From Robiginitalea sediminis (GTDB lineage: Bacteria > Bacteroidota > Bacteroidia > Flavobacteriales > Flavobacteriaceae): a stretch of 64,000 nucleotides of DNA. The position numbers were made by a program, and so were the translations under genes. The notes under the pieces were generated by a model. That model was not told the DNA's origin. It searched no databases and was given only the letters and a program-made list of their open reading frames with translations. Below, one piece after another: positions 16,456-27,601 of this stretch (within the stretch, counting starts at the first letter, position 1; every line of letters begins with the position of its first letter). Location of the stretch: NCBI RefSeq assembly GCF_002198115.1, contig NZ_NGNR01000002.1, positions 186,001-250,000 on the forward strand. The letters are read 5' to 3'.

Positions 16456-18549
16456 ATGAGGCGCATTTCCTTTTTGTTTCCTGTTTTTATTCTCGTGTTG
16501 CTGATGGGGTCCGGTTGTGCGGAAGTCCCCCGGCGAAACCTTTTGGGGGAGGAAACCAGTCCGTACCTGCTGCAGCATGCAGAAAACCCCGTGCACTGGC
16601 AACCCTGGAGCGATGCCATCTGGGAAATGGCCCGGAAAGAAGATAAACTGGTGCTTATCAGTATCGGGTATTCCTCCTGCCACTGGTGCCATGTGATGGA
16701 GGAAGAGACCTTTGAGGACGATTCGGTAGCCCAGCTTATGAACCAGCGCTTTATCAACGTAAAAGTAGACCGGGAGGAACGCCCGGACGTGGACCAGGTC
16801 TATATGACGGCCGTCCAGTTGATGACCGGCAGGGGCGGCTGGCCCTTGAATGTCCTGGTGCTCCCGGATGGGAAACCCCTGTACGGGGGTACCTACCACA
16901 CCCGCGAGCAATGGATGGGTGTCCTTGCCGAAATGGACCGGCTCTACCGGGAAGACCCGGCCCGTGCCCGGGAGTATGCCGACAAGGTAGCCCAGGGGGT
17001 AGCTCAGACTAATAGTCTGGTACCCGCGGCAGACACCCGTCCCGTGCGCCCGGCGGAAGTGACTACAGCGGTATTGGGCTGGAAGGCCAGCTGGGACCCG
17101 GAGTGGGGGGGCAACACCGGGCAGCAGAAGTTTATGATGCCCGCCAACATGAATTTTCTCCTGGATTACGCCTTTTTAAGTGCGGATTCCCTGGCCCTTA
17201 CCCATGTCCGGAACACCCTGGACAGGATGGCTCGAGGCGGGGTGTTCGACCAGGTAGGGGGCGGTTTTTTCCGCTACAGCACAGACCCTGAGTGGCGCAT
17301 CCCGCATTTTGAAAAGATGCTGTATGACAATGCCCAGCTCCTGGGCCTGTATTCCAGGGCGTTTAAGTGGTTTCCCTCGGGGGAATACCGGGAAACGGCC
17401 GGGCGAATTTTTGAGTTCCTTCAACGCGAAATGAAAAGTCCGGATGGGGGGTACTACGCTGCCATGGATGCAGACAGCGATGGGGAAGAAGGAGCGTTTT
17501 ATACCTGGGAGGAGCAGGAATTAAAGACCCTCCTGGGGGAGGCCTTTCCCGACTTTGCCACCTATTACGAAATCCGTCCCGAGACGGCCTGGGAAGGCAA
17601 TTACGTCCCGTTCCGCCCCGTATCGGACAGTGTCTATGTTTCCAGCGGTGGTGGGACCCCGGAAGCGCTGAAAGAGCAGCAAGCCGGGTGGAGGAAGGTA
17701 TTGATGGAAGCCCGCGGGCAGCGGCAGCGCCCGGGGATCGACAACAAGGTGCTCACCTCCTGGAACGCCTTGCTCATTTCCGGCCTGGCAGAGGCGTATG
17801 AAGCCTTTGGGGAAGTCCGGTACCTGGATGCAGGGGAGGAGCTTTTTGCCTATTTACTCCAGCACCAGTTTCAGGGGGAAGCCCTCCGGCACAGCTCCGT
17901 TTCCGGGGTGGCAGGAGGCGAGGGTTTCCTGGAGGATTACGCCTTCCTGGCCGAGGCTGCCATGCGCCTGTATGAGGTTAGCGGAAAACCCGGGTATCTG
18001 GAAAATGCTGAGCGGCTGGTACTCCAGGCAGAGGAGCGATTTGCTTCGGAAGAATCGAGGTTGTTGCGCTATACGGAAACCACCGACCTGATTTCCCCCA
18101 TCCTAAAAACAGACGATGGGGTTATTCCCTCTGCGAATGCAGTTATGGCCGGGCTGTATCTGAAACTGGGTCATTTCTATTACAAGCCGGCCTATCTGGA
18201 ACGGAGCCGCACTATGGTGTTGGCCCTCAGGGAACGCTTTGGCCAGGCCCCCCAGAATTACAGCGCCTGGGGGCGGTTAATGCTGGCACATAGCTGGCCG
18301 TATTTCGAAGTGGCCGTTGCCGGGCCACAAGCCAGGGAGCTACGCATGGCACTGGGGAAGGAATTCCTGCCGAATGCCTTGCTGGTCTTTACAACGAGCC
18401 CCAGCGACCTCCCGCTCTATGCCAACCGGCACGAAGAGGAGGCTACCTATTTCTATGTCTGCCGCGACCACAGTTGCCGCTTCCCGGTGGAAACCCCACA
18501 GGAAGCTATGGCGCAGATTCAGGAGGACTTGCTGGCAGAAAGACCCTAA
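16456..18549 (+). CDS. DUF255 thioredoxin-fold / six-hairpin protein (YyaL/SPATA20-like), lipoprotein
   Basis: A 697-aa protein combining an N-terminal thioredoxin-like DUF255 domain (about residues 28-185) with a C-terminal alpha/alpha-barrel like N-acylglucosamine epimerases and glycosidases. The motif SSCHWCHVM near 74-82 supplies the CxxC. Unlike most relatives it begins with a lipoprotein signal ([21 protein letters not shown], Cys21), so it should act outside the inner membrane. The frame is open from 16357, overlapping the esterase gene; the signal peptide and the -7 box decide for ATG 16456. The function of the family is not settled. It shares a 4-bp convergent overlap with the FG-GAP gene. 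Confidence 0.88.
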   Translation: MRRISFLFPVFILVLLMGSGCAEVPRRNLLGEETSPYLLQHAENPVHWQPWSDAIWEMARKEDKLVLISIGYSSCHWCHVMEEETFEDDSVAQLMNQRFINVKVDREERPDVDQVYMTAVQLMTGRGGWPLNVLVLPDGKPLYGGTYHTREQWMGVLAEMDRLYREDPARAREYADKVAQGVAQTNSLVPAADTRPVRPAEVTTAVLGWKASWDPEWGGNTGQQKFMMPANMNFLLDYAFLSADSLALTHVRNTLDRMARGGVFDQVGGGFFRYSTDPEWRIPHFEKMLYDNAQLLGLYSRAFKWFPSGEYRETAGRIFEFLQREMKSPDGGYYAAMDADSDGEEGAFYTWEEQELKTLLGEAFPDFATYYEIRPETAWEGNYVPFRPVSDSVYVSSGGGTPEALKEQQAGWRKVLMEARGQRQRPGIDNKVLTSWNALLISGLAEAYEAFGEVRYLDAGEELFAYLLQHQFQGEALRHSSVSGVAGGEGFLEDYAFLAEAAMRLYEVSGKPGYLENAERLVLQAEERFASEESRLLRYTETTDLISPILKTDDGVIPSANAVMAGLYLKLGHFYYKPAYLERSRTMVLALRERFGQAPQNYSAWGRLMLAHSWPYFEVAVAGPQARELRMALGKEFLPNALLVFTTSPSDLPLYANRHEEEATYFYVCRDHSCRFPVETPQEAMAQIQEDLLAERP

Positions 18550-21500
18550 CCTTCGCTGTCCACCGTGCGGGTAACGGCCCCGGTCTGGTCGAAGAATTCC
18601 ACGGACTTCATTTCCGGGGTGCGCAACAGGTACCTTTCGGACTGGCTGTTAAAGCCGCTGCCCCAGTACCATTCCCGAAGTTCCGCGCGCCCGTCTGCAT
18701 AATGCACCCGCGCCCCGACCTCGTTAGGGGCCACTTTGAGGGTAGCAGTTGCCGGGGTCCCATAGGCCCGGATGCGGTCGTTGTTTTGGGAGGCCACCCA
18801 GAGCAGGGTGCCATCGGCTGCAGGCAGGCCCACCAGGGCCTTGGCATCCCCAGGCAGGTAAAACCCGCTTTCGGTGTTGTTTAAGGCTTTGAAATGGCCT
18901 TTCCCGTCTCCCAGGAGCATGAGGCCCATAAAGGCGTCTGCACGGCCCTGCTGAACCTCCATACCGTAGTCGTTGCCGGCCAGTAGGAGGTCCGGGAAGG
19001 TATCCCCGTTAAAATCTGCGGAAACAATCCCGTAGACGGGGGCGATTTGGGCATTCACCGGGAGGGCATGGCGCCGGAACGTTCCATTGCCGAGGTTTTC
19101 TACCCAACTGGTTTCCTGGGTATTGAATTCCAGGACGGTAGCGTCATCCAACAAGCCATCCGGGAACATTTCCGGGAGGGTGGAGGCCCCGAATTCCCCA
19201 AAGGAATTGAAGCGTTTGCGGATGGCAGAAAACTGCTTGACCACGTCCTGCCAGGGGTGGTAGAGGTATTCCCGTTTTACCCCGGCGCTGTCGCGCAGGT
19301 AATAGGAAATAAGCGGATCTATCATCCCGTTGTCGTCCAGGTCCTTGGCATAGACCCGTACCGGTTCGGATTGGGTACCCCGGAAATAAATATTGGTCCC
19401 GGAATTCCCGGCGATATAGTCCATGTCCCCGTCCTGGTCCAGGTCTGCTGCGGCCAGGCTGTTCCACCAGCCCTTGTCTTCCTGCAGGCCTGTGGTTGCG
19501 GTAATCTCGCGCAAGCTGCCCTGGCGGTTTTCAAAGAAGCGCAAGGGGCTCCATTCCCCGGCCAGGATGAGGTCCGGCCAGTGGTCCCCGTTGAAATCGG
19601 TCCATAGGGCATCGCTTATCAGCCCTGCGAATTCCAGGGCGGGTTCCACTTGAACCGTGACATCGGTGAAGGTAACCTTGCCGTTGGCGCTGTCGTTGCG
19701 CAAGAGGTAACTGCGATCTGCCATGGGGTAGGCAAAGGGCAGTACCCGGCTACCCACAAAGAGGTCCAGATCGCCGTCCTGGTCGTAATCGGCCGCTTTT
19801 ACCACAGAGGTATTGGCGCGGATATCCGGCAGGGCAGTGGTCGCCCGGCTGAATTCCCCGCTGCCATCGTTGAGCAGTAGGATATCCCTGTAGCGCTCAT
19901 CCCCAGCTTCGTACTGCCCGGAACCGCGGGCGAGGTACAGGTCCGGGTCCCCGTCCCCGTCTGCGTCGAACAGGAGGGCTGCCGTATCTTCTTCCTCCAA
20001 CTCCGGATGGGACTTATAGTTCACCTCAGCGGCCTTAAAGGAGCCGTCTTCTCCCTGGATGAGCCAGGTCTGGGTAAAGTTCCGGGTACCCGGGATAAAT
20101 AAGTCCGTGCGTCCGTCGGCATTGACATCGGCCGCTGCCAGGGCTGGGCCATACTGGGAGAACTTGTGGGGCAGGGTGCGCTGGAAGTTAAAATCGATAA
20201 AGTCGATATCGCGGATGCGGATATCCAGCCCACGGGTGGAATCCTGGGCAGTGAGCAGTGCCAGGCTTCCCGCTTTTCGGGTCGGGGAGGGGAGGGCCTC
20301 GTTATACCGGAAGACCAATTCCTGCCGTGCCTCCGGTGCAACGGCCCAGGCTTCCCGCCCGTCGGCCCAGCGCACATGTACCGAGTCTACCGAAGCCTGG
20401 CCTAACCCGAAATGCAATACGCCTTCGGGTTTTGAGAGGTATCCCCGACCAGAGAGTACCCTGAGTTTCTGGATGGCACCATCACGGTAAACCGCTACTT
20501 CGCTGCCATACCCTGCCGGGTTGGCTTTCGGCCCTTCGAGTCGGACCCGGAGGTATCCGTTCTGGGGCTGGAGTTCATTCTGCCTGTTCTCCATGAGCAG
20601 GGCCTTTTCGTTCAGGTTGTTGATGACCAGGTCCAGGTCTCCGTCTTTGTCGAGGTCCCCATAGGCCGCCCCGTTGGAAAATGTCCCAAAATTGAGGCCC
20701 CAGGCCGCTGTGGCATCTTCGAAACGCAACCCGCCCATGTTGCGGAAGGCGAAATTCGGGATCTTGATTTCCGGGATGGCCTCAATGAGTTTTTCCTTGG
20801 TGACGAGCCGGCTTGCCGTAACCCGGAAATCCCCAAAATCCCTGTCGGTTACATCTTTTGGAAAACCATTGGTGATGAGCAGGTCCTGCAGGCCGTCGTT
20901 GTCGAAATCGGCAAAGAGGGGCGCCCAGCTCCAGTCAGTTTCCTGTACGCCGGCAAACATCCCGGCCTCGGAAAACACCGGCAACCCTGTTTCGGGGTCT
21001 GTCCCGTTGGCAATCTGCAGGGTATTGCGGGCGTACTGGTATTCGTACCCGTAGGAGCGCGTAAAGATTTCCTTGTTGTAGCTGCTGGGGCCCTGAAACA
21101 GCTTTTTACGCTTGTTGTAATAGGGTTGCATTTCCGTGGTGAACAGGTCCAGCTCCCCGTCGTTGTTAACGTCGGCCAGGTCGCTGCCCATGGAGGAAAG
21201 GCTAAAGTGTTTGAAGATGTCCCCGGCCCGGTTAGTAAAGGTCCCGTCCTGGTTGTTGATATACACCAGGTCATTGCTGAAAAAATCGTTGGCGACGTAA
21301 ATGTCCATCCAACCATCCTTGTTGAAGTCGTGGATCAGCGTACTGTGGCTGTATCCATGGTAGCGGATTCCCGCACTGTCTGACACATTGGTAAAGCGGG
21401 GGTGTCCCAGGGCTTCGTCCCAGCGGTTCTCATACAGGCGGTCGCGGCTCAGGGAGCTCCCGTCGTCCTGGTTGGGCCGGAATTCCGCCGGGTTGATGCC

Positions 21501-22103
21501 TTCAATGCGGTTCACGCCAATGAAGACGTCCAGGTCCCCGTCATTGTCGTAATCGAAGAATTGGGCATGGGAGGAGTACGTATCGTCGTCCAGCCCATAG
21601 GCTGCAGCTTGTTCACTGAAGGTGGGTACCCCGTTGGCCGTATTGCCCTGGTTGATGTACAACAGGTTGCGGCGGCTGAGGCTGTCGCGGTAAAACGTGT
21701 TGCAGATATAGATATCCAGGCGGCCGTCCAGGTTCAGGTCCACAAGGCTTACCCCTGAGGACCACACCAGGGAATCCGGTTTGCCTATCCCCGAAGCAGT
21801 AGAAACGTCTTCGAATGCCAGTTTGCCCCTATTGAGGTAGAGGGCGTTATTGGCCTGGTTGCCGGTAAAAAAGATGTCGTCGAGACCATCTCCGTTTACA
21901 TCGCCCAGGGCTACTCCGCTCCCGTTGTAAACAAACTCATTGTCGAGGATGTTGATGGAGTCGTTTTCCGTCAGGCGGTTTTCGAAATGAATCCCACTGT
22001 ACTCCGGAGACACAGGGCGAAACAGGTGAGGGGTTTCCGGCTCACTGCAAGCGTGCATGCTTATCAGTAAAAGGGCGGCAAAAGCCCCATATAATACTCT
22101 CAT
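18546..22103 (-). CDS. FG-GAP/VCBS repeat protein with UnbV/ASPIC domain, lipoprotein
   Basis: Surface-exposed or periplasmic lipoprotein of 1185 aa (signal [19 protein letters not shown], Cys19). It holds two sets of beta-propeller FG-GAP repeats with calcium-loop motifs such as [12 protein letters not shown] (near 70), [24 protein letters not shown] and, in the C-half, [12 protein letters not shown]. Between them, around residues 525-590, is an ASPIC/UnbV domain ([18 protein letters not shown] ... HFGLG). This CRTAC1-like architecture is common near SusCD pairs in Bacteroidota, where it is thought to bind glycans or aid adhesion; the role is unproven. It lies 111 bp downstream of the susD terminator, in the same orientation, so it may be transcribed separately. 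Confidence 0.88.
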   Translation of the reverse strand: MRVLYGAFAALLLISMHACSEPETPHLFRPVSPEYSGIHFENRLTENDSINILDNEFVYNGSGVALGDVNGDGLDDIFFTGNQANNALYLNRGKLAFEDVSTASGIGKPDSLVWSSGVSLVDLNLDGRLDIYICNTFYRDSLSRRNLLYINQGNTANGVPTFSEQAAAYGLDDDTYSSHAQFFDYDNDGDLDVFIGVNRIEGINPAEFRPNQDDGSSLSRDRLYENRWDEALGHPRFTNVSDSAGIRYHGYSHSTLIHDFNKDGWMDIYVANDFFSNDLVYINNQDGTFTNRAGDIFKHFSLSSMGSDLADVNNDGELDLFTTEMQPYYNKRKKLFQGPSSYNKEIFTRSYGYEYQYARNTLQIANGTDPETGLPVFSEAGMFAGVQETDWSWAPLFADFDNDGLQDLLITNGFPKDVTDRDFGDFRVTASRLVTKEKLIEAIPEIKIPNFAFRNMGGLRFEDATAAWGLNFGTFSNGAAYGDLDKDGDLDLVINNLNEKALLMENRQNELQPQNGYLRVRLEGPKANPAGYGSEVAVYRDGAIQKLRVLSGRGYLSKPEGVLHFGLGQASVDSVHVRWADGREAWAVAPEARQELVFRYNEALPSPTRKAGSLALLTAQDSTRGLDIRIRDIDFIDFNFQRTLPHKFSQYGPALAAADVNADGRTDLFIPGTRNFTQTWLIQGEDGSFKAAEVNYKSHPELEEEDTAALLFDADGDGDPDLYLARGSGQYEAGDERYRDILLLNDGSGEFSRATTALPDIRANTSVVKAADYDQDGDLDLFVGSRVLPFAYPMADRSYLLRNDSANGKVTFTDVTVQVEPALEFAGLISDALWTDFNGDHWPDLILAGEWSPLRFFENRQGSLREITATTGLQEDKGWWNSLAAADLDQDGDMDYIAGNSGTNIYFRGTQSEPVRVYAKDLDDNGMIDPLISYYLRDSAGVKREYLYHPWQDVVKQFSAIRKRFNSFGEFGASTLPEMFPDGLLDDATVLEFNTQETSWVENLGNGTFRRHALPVNAQIAPVYGIVSADFNGDTFPDLLLAGNDYGMEVQQGRADAFMGLMLLGDGKGHFKALNNTESGFYLPGDAKALVGLPAADGTLLWVASQNNDRIRAYGTPATATLKVAPNEVGARVHYADGRAELREWYWGSGFNSQSERYLLRTPEMKSVEFFDQTGAVTRTVDSEG

Positions 22104-22155
22104 GTCGGGTTGTTTGCTTTACGAACAAAAATGCGGGAATTCCGAGGAAGGCACA

Positions 22156-22184
22156 AGAAAAAGGCCGCTATTTCAGCGGCCTTT
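22156..22184 (-). terminator. Rho-independent terminator after susD
   Basis: On the minus strand AAAGGCCGCT pairs with AGCGGCCTTT around a 5-nt loop and runs into a T-rich tail (five A residues at 22158-22162 on the plus strand). It lies about 30 bp past the susD stop and should end the susC-susD transcript. Confidence 0.85.
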
Positions 22185-22214
22185 AATTCTTCATTAAATG
22201 AATTTAACCAATAA

Positions 22215-23969
22215 TTACCATCCCGGGTTCTGAGTAAGAACGTCAGATCCCTGAATATCGATCTGGGCCTGAGGGATAGGCTGGTATTCGTGCTTGCCTG
22301 CCTGGAAGCTGGCGCCTCCGAACTTGGTCACCAGGTACTGGCTTTCATAGTTCAGGTAGCGGTTCAGCTCATCGGCTGCGATCCCCCAGCGTACCAGGTC
22401 GAAGAAGCGGTGTCCTTCGCCGGAAAGCTCGAGTTTACGCTCGAAACGAACGATATCGCGGGCAGTGGCTTGGTCGGAGAAATCCGAAGCAGCGTACTCG
22501 CTGATTACGTAGTTGGCAGCATTGGCATTGGGATCGCTGTACTCCTTAACCCAGAATTGAGCATTGGCGGCACGGGCACGAACCTGGTTAACCAGGGCAC
22601 GTGCGGCCTCCAGGTTACCCAGTTCCACTTCGGCTTCGGCAGCCATCAGCAGCACATCGGCATAGCGGATAATGGTGTAGTTCATCAATGCATAGCCACG
22701 GGTCCAGGAGCTGGCATCTGTCAGGCTTCCTTCCTGAGAACGATAGTAGATGTACTTCTTAGGAGAGTACGGACCAGCGTAGGGGAAGCTACGGATCCAG
22801 GCAGAGCCCGGGTGCTCGATCCAATCCAGGTAAGGGATTCCCTTACGCCCGATAGACCAGTCGATACGCGGATCCAGCGGACCGGCATCTTCGGTAAAGG
22901 TGCCTTCATCCTGCCCGTCGGTAAAGACATGGCGGTAGACGTTGGCCACTTCGTTGGCCGGGTCGCTGAAAGAACCATCGAGCAGGGGCAAACCAGCAGC
23001 CGTGGTACGGAAGTGGTTGGCCAGGTCGATACTCGGCTGGAAGAATCCGCAGCAGTTACCGGGACCGTCAGGACCGGTGTTGTACGGGTAGTTCAGGTCG
23101 TCGAAATAGTTGGCGTTCTGAGTGCTACCGGTGTTGTTGGCGGATTCCACATCGAATACGGACTCTGCATGGTTATCGAACTCGGCATTGAAAATGTTGG
23201 CGTAGTTGTCCAGCAAGGCGTATTTCTCACCCAGGGGGGTTACCCCGTTGGCGATCACATCGTCGAACCAGGTTTTGGCCTGGGAGAATTTGCCCTGGTA
23301 CAGCATGGCCTTACCCATAAGGGCTGCAGCCGCCCAGCGGTTAACCCGACCGGCAGAGGTGGTCTCCGGCAGGTTGTCGTAGGCGTATTGAAGGTCTGCT
23401 TCGATAAGCGCCCAGGCATCACCATTATTGGGAACCAGGATCACTTCTTCCGGCGGGACGGTTTCGTCGAATACCGGAATGTTGTTGAAGTGCTTCTTCA
23501 AATCGAAGTAGAAGTGGGCACGAAGCATACGGGCCTCCCCGGAAATGCGGGCATAGTCCGAAGCGGTGAGCTGGTCCTGGATCAGGTTGGCCGTAGCCAC
23601 CACCTTGTTGGCACGGGAAACCCCTTCGAAACGACCTCTCCAGAGGTTGTTAAGGTCACCTTGTGTGGCATCGTGCGTAAACCGCTGTACCGGGTTGATA
23701 GAGGAATAATCCCCTGCATCTGTACCCTTGTTGGCGTCTCCGCCGAGGATAGCACCGGTTACCCAGTGGTTAGGACCTTCGAAACGGTTGCCGAAAACCC
23801 CGTTCAGGGCAGCGTACGTTCCAATTAACAGGCCTTCAACCCCGTCCTTGGTCTGCAGCTGAGCGTCTCCCAGGGAGTTGGCCGGCGGCACTTCCAGGAA
23901 TTCGTCGCTACAGGCCCCGACAAGCAGGAGACCCGCAGTAAGTAGCGCAAAAAATCTGTTTGTTTTCAT
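22215..23969 (-). CDS. SusD/RagB-family glycan-binding lipoprotein
   Basis: Outer-membrane surface lipoprotein of 584 aa that caps the SusC channel and binds the substrate. Signal MKTNRFFALLTAGLLLVGAC has lipobox Cys20; then SDEFLEVPPANSLG is a typical SusD opening. Tetratricopeptide-like helices fill the N-half, and the C-terminus has the family ending WGIAADELNRYL ... YQPIPQAQIDI. The frame extends to 24017, but the extra 16 residues precede the signal peptide, so ATG 23969 is used. It follows susC with a 58-bp gap and ends at a strong terminator. The substrate cannot be read from sequence. Confidence 0.95.
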   Translation of the reverse strand: MKTNRFFALLTAGLLLVGACSDEFLEVPPANSLGDAQLQTKDGVEGLLIGTYAALNGVFGNRFEGPNHWVTGAILGGDANKGTDAGDYSSINPVQRFTHDATQGDLNNLWRGRFEGVSRANKVVATANLIQDQLTASDYARISGEARMLRAHFYFDLKKHFNNIPVFDETVPPEEVILVPNNGDAWALIEADLQYAYDNLPETTSAGRVNRWAAAALMGKAMLYQGKFSQAKTWFDDVIANGVTPLGEKYALLDNYANIFNAEFDNHAESVFDVESANNTGSTQNANYFDDLNYPYNTGPDGPGNCCGFFQPSIDLANHFRTTAAGLPLLDGSFSDPANEVANVYRHVFTDGQDEGTFTEDAGPLDPRIDWSIGRKGIPYLDWIEHPGSAWIRSFPYAGPYSPKKYIYYRSQEGSLTDASSWTRGYALMNYTIIRYADVLLMAAEAEVELGNLEAARALVNQVRARAANAQFWVKEYSDPNANAANYVISEYAASDFSDQATARDIVRFERKLELSGEGHRFFDLVRWGIAADELNRYLNYESQYLVTKFGGASFQAGKHEYQPIPQAQIDIQGSDVLTQNPGW

Positions 23970-24027
23970 AACTTTTTTTTCAAATATATTCAAAAAATTT
24001 GTTCTCATCTCACTCATGTTTAAAGAA

Positions 24028-27000
24028 TTACAGGCGTAGATTCACATTAAACAGGTAAGAAGGAGTAACAGGGTAGTTACCTACATCAACCCCGAAACGG
24101 GTATCGGCATCCCCACCAACCACGGGATCAAGTCCGCTATAGTTGGTGATTGTCCAGATATTGTTAGCGGAAATTCCGATGGAGAAACGCTTTACACCCA
24201 GTGATTCGAGGATATTATCATCGAAGTTGTACATCAGAGCCAAACGCTGCAGACGGATGTAGTCTCCATCTTCCACATACCAGCTGTTGGAAGCACCACT
24301 TGTAGATAAGTTGGATTCGCTTTCCCAGATAGGAGCGGCTGCGTTGTTGCCCAGTTCAGGTGTCCAGGAGCGAAGTGCAGCAACACCCTTGGCAGAACCT
24401 TCGAAAGTACCGAAGAAATCGCGGAACCATTTCCCCTGGTTGAAGATTTCAACTCCACTTACCCAGTTCCAGAAGGTTTCCAGGGTAAGGTTCTTGTAGT
24501 TCAGGGTAATGGTGGCACCACCACTGTACTCCGGTACCGGATCTCCCAGGTACGTACGGTCGTCCGGGGTGATCACCCCGTCACCGTTCACGTCGCGATA
24601 GCGGAAACGCCCTACACCGGCACCATCCTGGGCGGGTGAGCTGTCCACTTCTGCCTGAGAATTGAAGTAACCGATTACGTCATAACCGAAGAAGGAAGAC
24701 AGCGGCCTGCCCAATTGGTTTCGAGTGGGGGAGATGCCACGGAAAGTTCCTCCATCCAGGAACTCAATTCCATCGGCAAACTTAACAACCTCGTTTTTCA
24801 AGAAAGAGTTGTTAAGAGTCACATTGAAACTCAGATCTTCGGTGATGTTTCCACGACCTACGATCTGGAAGTCGACCCCTTTGTTGAGCATGGCTCCTAC
24901 GTTACGCGAGGGAGCAGATGCGAAGTTTCCGGTTACACCGGCCAGTGGCACAGTGAAAAGCAGGTCTTCGGTATCCTTCTTCCACCAGTCGAGGATGATG
25001 TCCACATGCCCATCGAGGATGGTGGCATCGAAACCGATATTGAGGGTGGTTGAGGTTTCCCACTTTGCATCGGGGTTTCCGATACGGGTGGTGGCAAAAC
25101 CTTCGTTGGCACCGCTGTTCTGGCCGTCGATCGGGTAAATGGTATTCCCGATATTAATACCAGCCAGTGAGAACTGGTTGGCCGGATCCACGTTGTTGGA
25201 GTTACCCATTTGCCCCCATCCACCACGGATTTTCAGGTCGGTGAAGATGTTCTGGTTTTCCATGAAAGACTCGGCAATAACCCGCCAGGCACCGGAAACC
25301 GCAGGGAAGGTTCCGTAGCGGTTGTTGGAACCGAAAACAGAGGAACCGTCGCGCCGGATAACCCCGGTCAGATAGTATTTCTCATCCCAGTTGTAGTCCA
25401 GTTTTCCAAAGACGGAGTTGAAGTTCACCCCTTTGCGAATGAAGCTCTGTACTACGGGGGATCCAACGGTTTGCAGGTTTACGAAATCCAGATCGGTAGA
25501 GAAGGGGTTGATCCCCGATCCCTGAATCCGGCGTCCTCGGGAAGCGGTGGTCGGCGTGCTGGCACCTTCTATAGCTTCATAACCTACGAAAGCTTTGATT
25601 CCGTGCTTTCCGAAGATTTTCTCGTAGGTAGCCGTATTGGTCCAGATCCACTGGAAGCCGTACTCCTGGCCTTCGTTAAAGCTAAAGGATGCCTGCGGCT
25701 CGGAATCCCCAAGGTAGCGGTAGTTGTAATCCAGGTTGGTGAAATTGTAGTAGTTACCACCTATGCTAGTGCGGATAACTAAACCTTCAATGGGCTTCAC
25801 CAAAGCGTACAGGTTACCGAAACCGCTTACGGAGTAGGCCTGGTCATTCCCGCGGTCCTGTACCAGGCGGCGTACCGGGTTCCGTGGGTTGTTGAAGCCC
25901 GCGGCACGGGTACTGGCGTAGCTGCCGAACTCATCGAATACCGGGATAATGGTAGGCATCCGATATGCGGAAAGTACTTCGGATTCGTCATCGGCAATAC
26001 CGAGACCACCGTTTCCACCAGTTTGACCGCGCACGGAGTTATAAGTAAACTGCAAATTCTCACCCAGGGAAAGCCAGGGGGTGACGTCCCATTCGGAATT
26101 GAAGCGGGCGGTGTAACGATCTTGTTCGTTCTCCAGCAGAATTCCATCGAGAGATTGCAGGCTAAGGCCAACGAAGAAGCGTGAATTTTCCGTTCCCCCG
26201 TTAAAGCCAAGGCTGGCGCGCACTGCAGGAGCAAGGCGTGTAATCTCTTTATACCAGTTGGTTCCGCGCAGGTTGGGGCGGATCAGGAATACGTTTTCAG
26301 GGTTAGCCTCATAATTGGCACGGATCTGCGCCAGGTTGATGTCAGACTCATTAACCCCGTTCTGCCCGTCCGCATGAAGATAGTCCGGGAAGGTAGGGGT
26401 GGCGTTGGAGCCATACTGAGGGTGGGTGTACTGCGGGGCAGTTCCGTTGGCTGCGGCATTGTTTTCATACCCGATATGCGTCCATTCTGCCATTTGCTGA
26501 GGATTCAGCATTTTGGGAGAACCATTTACGTTCGGGTCGGTAACCCCACTCTGGATGTCGACAGATATTTCGGTCTTCTTGTTGCGACGGCCCTGCTTGG
26601 TGGTATAAACGATTACCCCGTTGGCAGCACGTGCCCCGTAGATAGAAGCAGCGGCAGCATCTTTAAGAACCGTAGTAGTCTCGATATCGTCCGGGTTCAG
26701 GAAGGAGATGTCGTTGATCGGCACCCCGTCTACCACATACAGCGGCTCGTTACCTCCGAAGGCCCCGAAACCGCGGACGCGGATTTGACTGGCAGTACCA
26801 GGCTGTCCGTTGGTTACTACGTTTACACCGGCAACCCTACCGGCCAGCTGCTGTTCAACGTTACCGGAAGGGATGGCGGCCAGTTCCTCGGCCTTCACGA
26901 TAGAAACGGCTGCGGTGGTTTCCCGCTTGGTTTCCGTGGTATATCCCGTTACGATCACTTCGTCCAGTGCCTGGGAGTCTTCGGCCATGGTAATGGAAAC

Positions 27001-27351
27001 CGAAGAGCGTCCGTTAATGGCAACCGACTGTGTCACGTAACCCAGGTAGCTCACGACAAGTGTAGCATTCGGGTCGGCCTCGATGGTAAAATTACCGTCG
27101 AAATCCGTTTGGGTACCTGTGGTGGTACCCTGCACGATGACGTTGGCGCCGGGAAGCGGAACCCCATAGGAATCCACTACAGTACCGGAAACGACATTTT
27201 GCAGTGCGTTTTCTCCGGTCGTTTCATTGGGCATTTCGACTGCTGCATGTGCCGGCAGCAAACCGAAACACAGAAACATCATTATGAATCCGGAGAAGAG
27301 TCGTAAAAACGATTTCAGTCCCATCGGATTCCAGTCAGCGTTTCGAATCAT
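24028..27351 (-). CDS. SusC/RagA-family TonB-dependent outer-membrane transporter
   Basis: Outer-membrane importer of 1107 aa working with the SusD protein and powered by TonB-ExbBD. After a signal peptide (to about residue 37, LLPAHA) comes a carboxypeptidase-regulatory-like domain (VSGTVVDSYGVPLPGANV, about 53-130), the TonB-box region DEVIVTGY near 138-145, a plug domain (PLYVVDGVPINDI) and a 22-strand barrel ending NVNLRL, with aromatic/hydrophobic C-terminus expected for BAM recognition in this phylum. A second in-frame Met (residue 10) is possible as start. The 250 bp upstream hold a LacI-type palindrome. Substrate: probably an oligosaccharide processed by the neighbouring enzymes. Confidence 0.95.
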   Translation of the reverse strand: MIRNADWNPMGLKSFLRLFSGFIMMFLCFGLLPAHAAVEMPNETTGENALQNVVSGTVVDSYGVPLPGANVIVQGTTTGTQTDFDGNFTIEADPNATLVVSYLGYVTQSVAINGRSSVSITMAEDSQALDEVIVTGYTTETKRETTAAVSIVKAEELAAIPSGNVEQQLAGRVAGVNVVTNGQPGTASQIRVRGFGAFGGNEPLYVVDGVPINDISFLNPDDIETTTVLKDAAAASIYGARAANGVIVYTTKQGRRNKKTEISVDIQSGVTDPNVNGSPKMLNPQQMAEWTHIGYENNAAANGTAPQYTHPQYGSNATPTFPDYLHADGQNGVNESDINLAQIRANYEANPENVFLIRPNLRGTNWYKEITRLAPAVRASLGFNGGTENSRFFVGLSLQSLDGILLENEQDRYTARFNSEWDVTPWLSLGENLQFTYNSVRGQTGGNGGLGIADDESEVLSAYRMPTIIPVFDEFGSYASTRAAGFNNPRNPVRRLVQDRGNDQAYSVSGFGNLYALVKPIEGLVIRTSIGGNYYNFTNLDYNYRYLGDSEPQASFSFNEGQEYGFQWIWTNTATYEKIFGKHGIKAFVGYEAIEGASTPTTASRGRRIQGSGINPFSTDLDFVNLQTVGSPVVQSFIRKGVNFNSVFGKLDYNWDEKYYLTGVIRRDGSSVFGSNNRYGTFPAVSGAWRVIAESFMENQNIFTDLKIRGGWGQMGNSNNVDPANQFSLAGINIGNTIYPIDGQNSGANEGFATTRIGNPDAKWETSTTLNIGFDATILDGHVDIILDWWKKDTEDLLFTVPLAGVTGNFASAPSRNVGAMLNKGVDFQIVGRGNITEDLSFNVTLNNSFLKNEVVKFADGIEFLDGGTFRGISPTRNQLGRPLSSFFGYDVIGYFNSQAEVDSSPAQDGAGVGRFRYRDVNGDGVITPDDRTYLGDPVPEYSGGATITLNYKNLTLETFWNWVSGVEIFNQGKWFRDFFGTFEGSAKGVAALRSWTPELGNNAAAPIWESESNLSTSGASNSWYVEDGDYIRLQRLALMYNFDDNILESLGVKRFSIGISANNIWTITNYSGLDPVVGGDADTRFGVDVGNYPVTPSYLFNVNLRL

Positions 27352-27412
27352 AATGTTTAGTTGTTAAGTTAGTTAAATGTTTGATTTACACTTGTTTAAT
27401 TCGAGCTTTGGC

Positions 27413-27426
27413 CGAAAACGTTTTCG
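27413..27426. promoter_or_regulatory. Perfect 14-bp palindrome resembling a LacI-family operator
   Basis: CGAAAACGTTTTCG with the central CG step typical of LacI/GalR operators lies 62-75 bp before the susC start and about 175 bp before the GMC dehydrogenase gene on the other strand. A -7-like box for susC (TATTTTTA on the minus strand, 27475-27468) is upstream of it, so a bound repressor would block elongation from that promoter. A shorter palindrome TAACGTTA (27431-27438) is next to it. No lacI gene is in the window. Confidence 0.6.
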
Positions 27427-27601
27427 CTGATAACGTTAACAAAACCCAAAAATCGTGTTAATAATACTAAAAATAGGGGGAATATAAAGTAGCCTCTACC
27501 AAATTTTTATCAAAAATCTTTCAATCTGTTAAAAATTTTAGAGGAATATTAGCAATCCATAAATTAGGCGTATTTATCGCTAACCAACCAAAATCACACC
27601 T

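Noticed and set aside
22290-23828. 512-codon plus-strand open frame antisense to susD
   Set aside because: No domain or signal recognisable; the SusD reading on the other strand is unambiguous.
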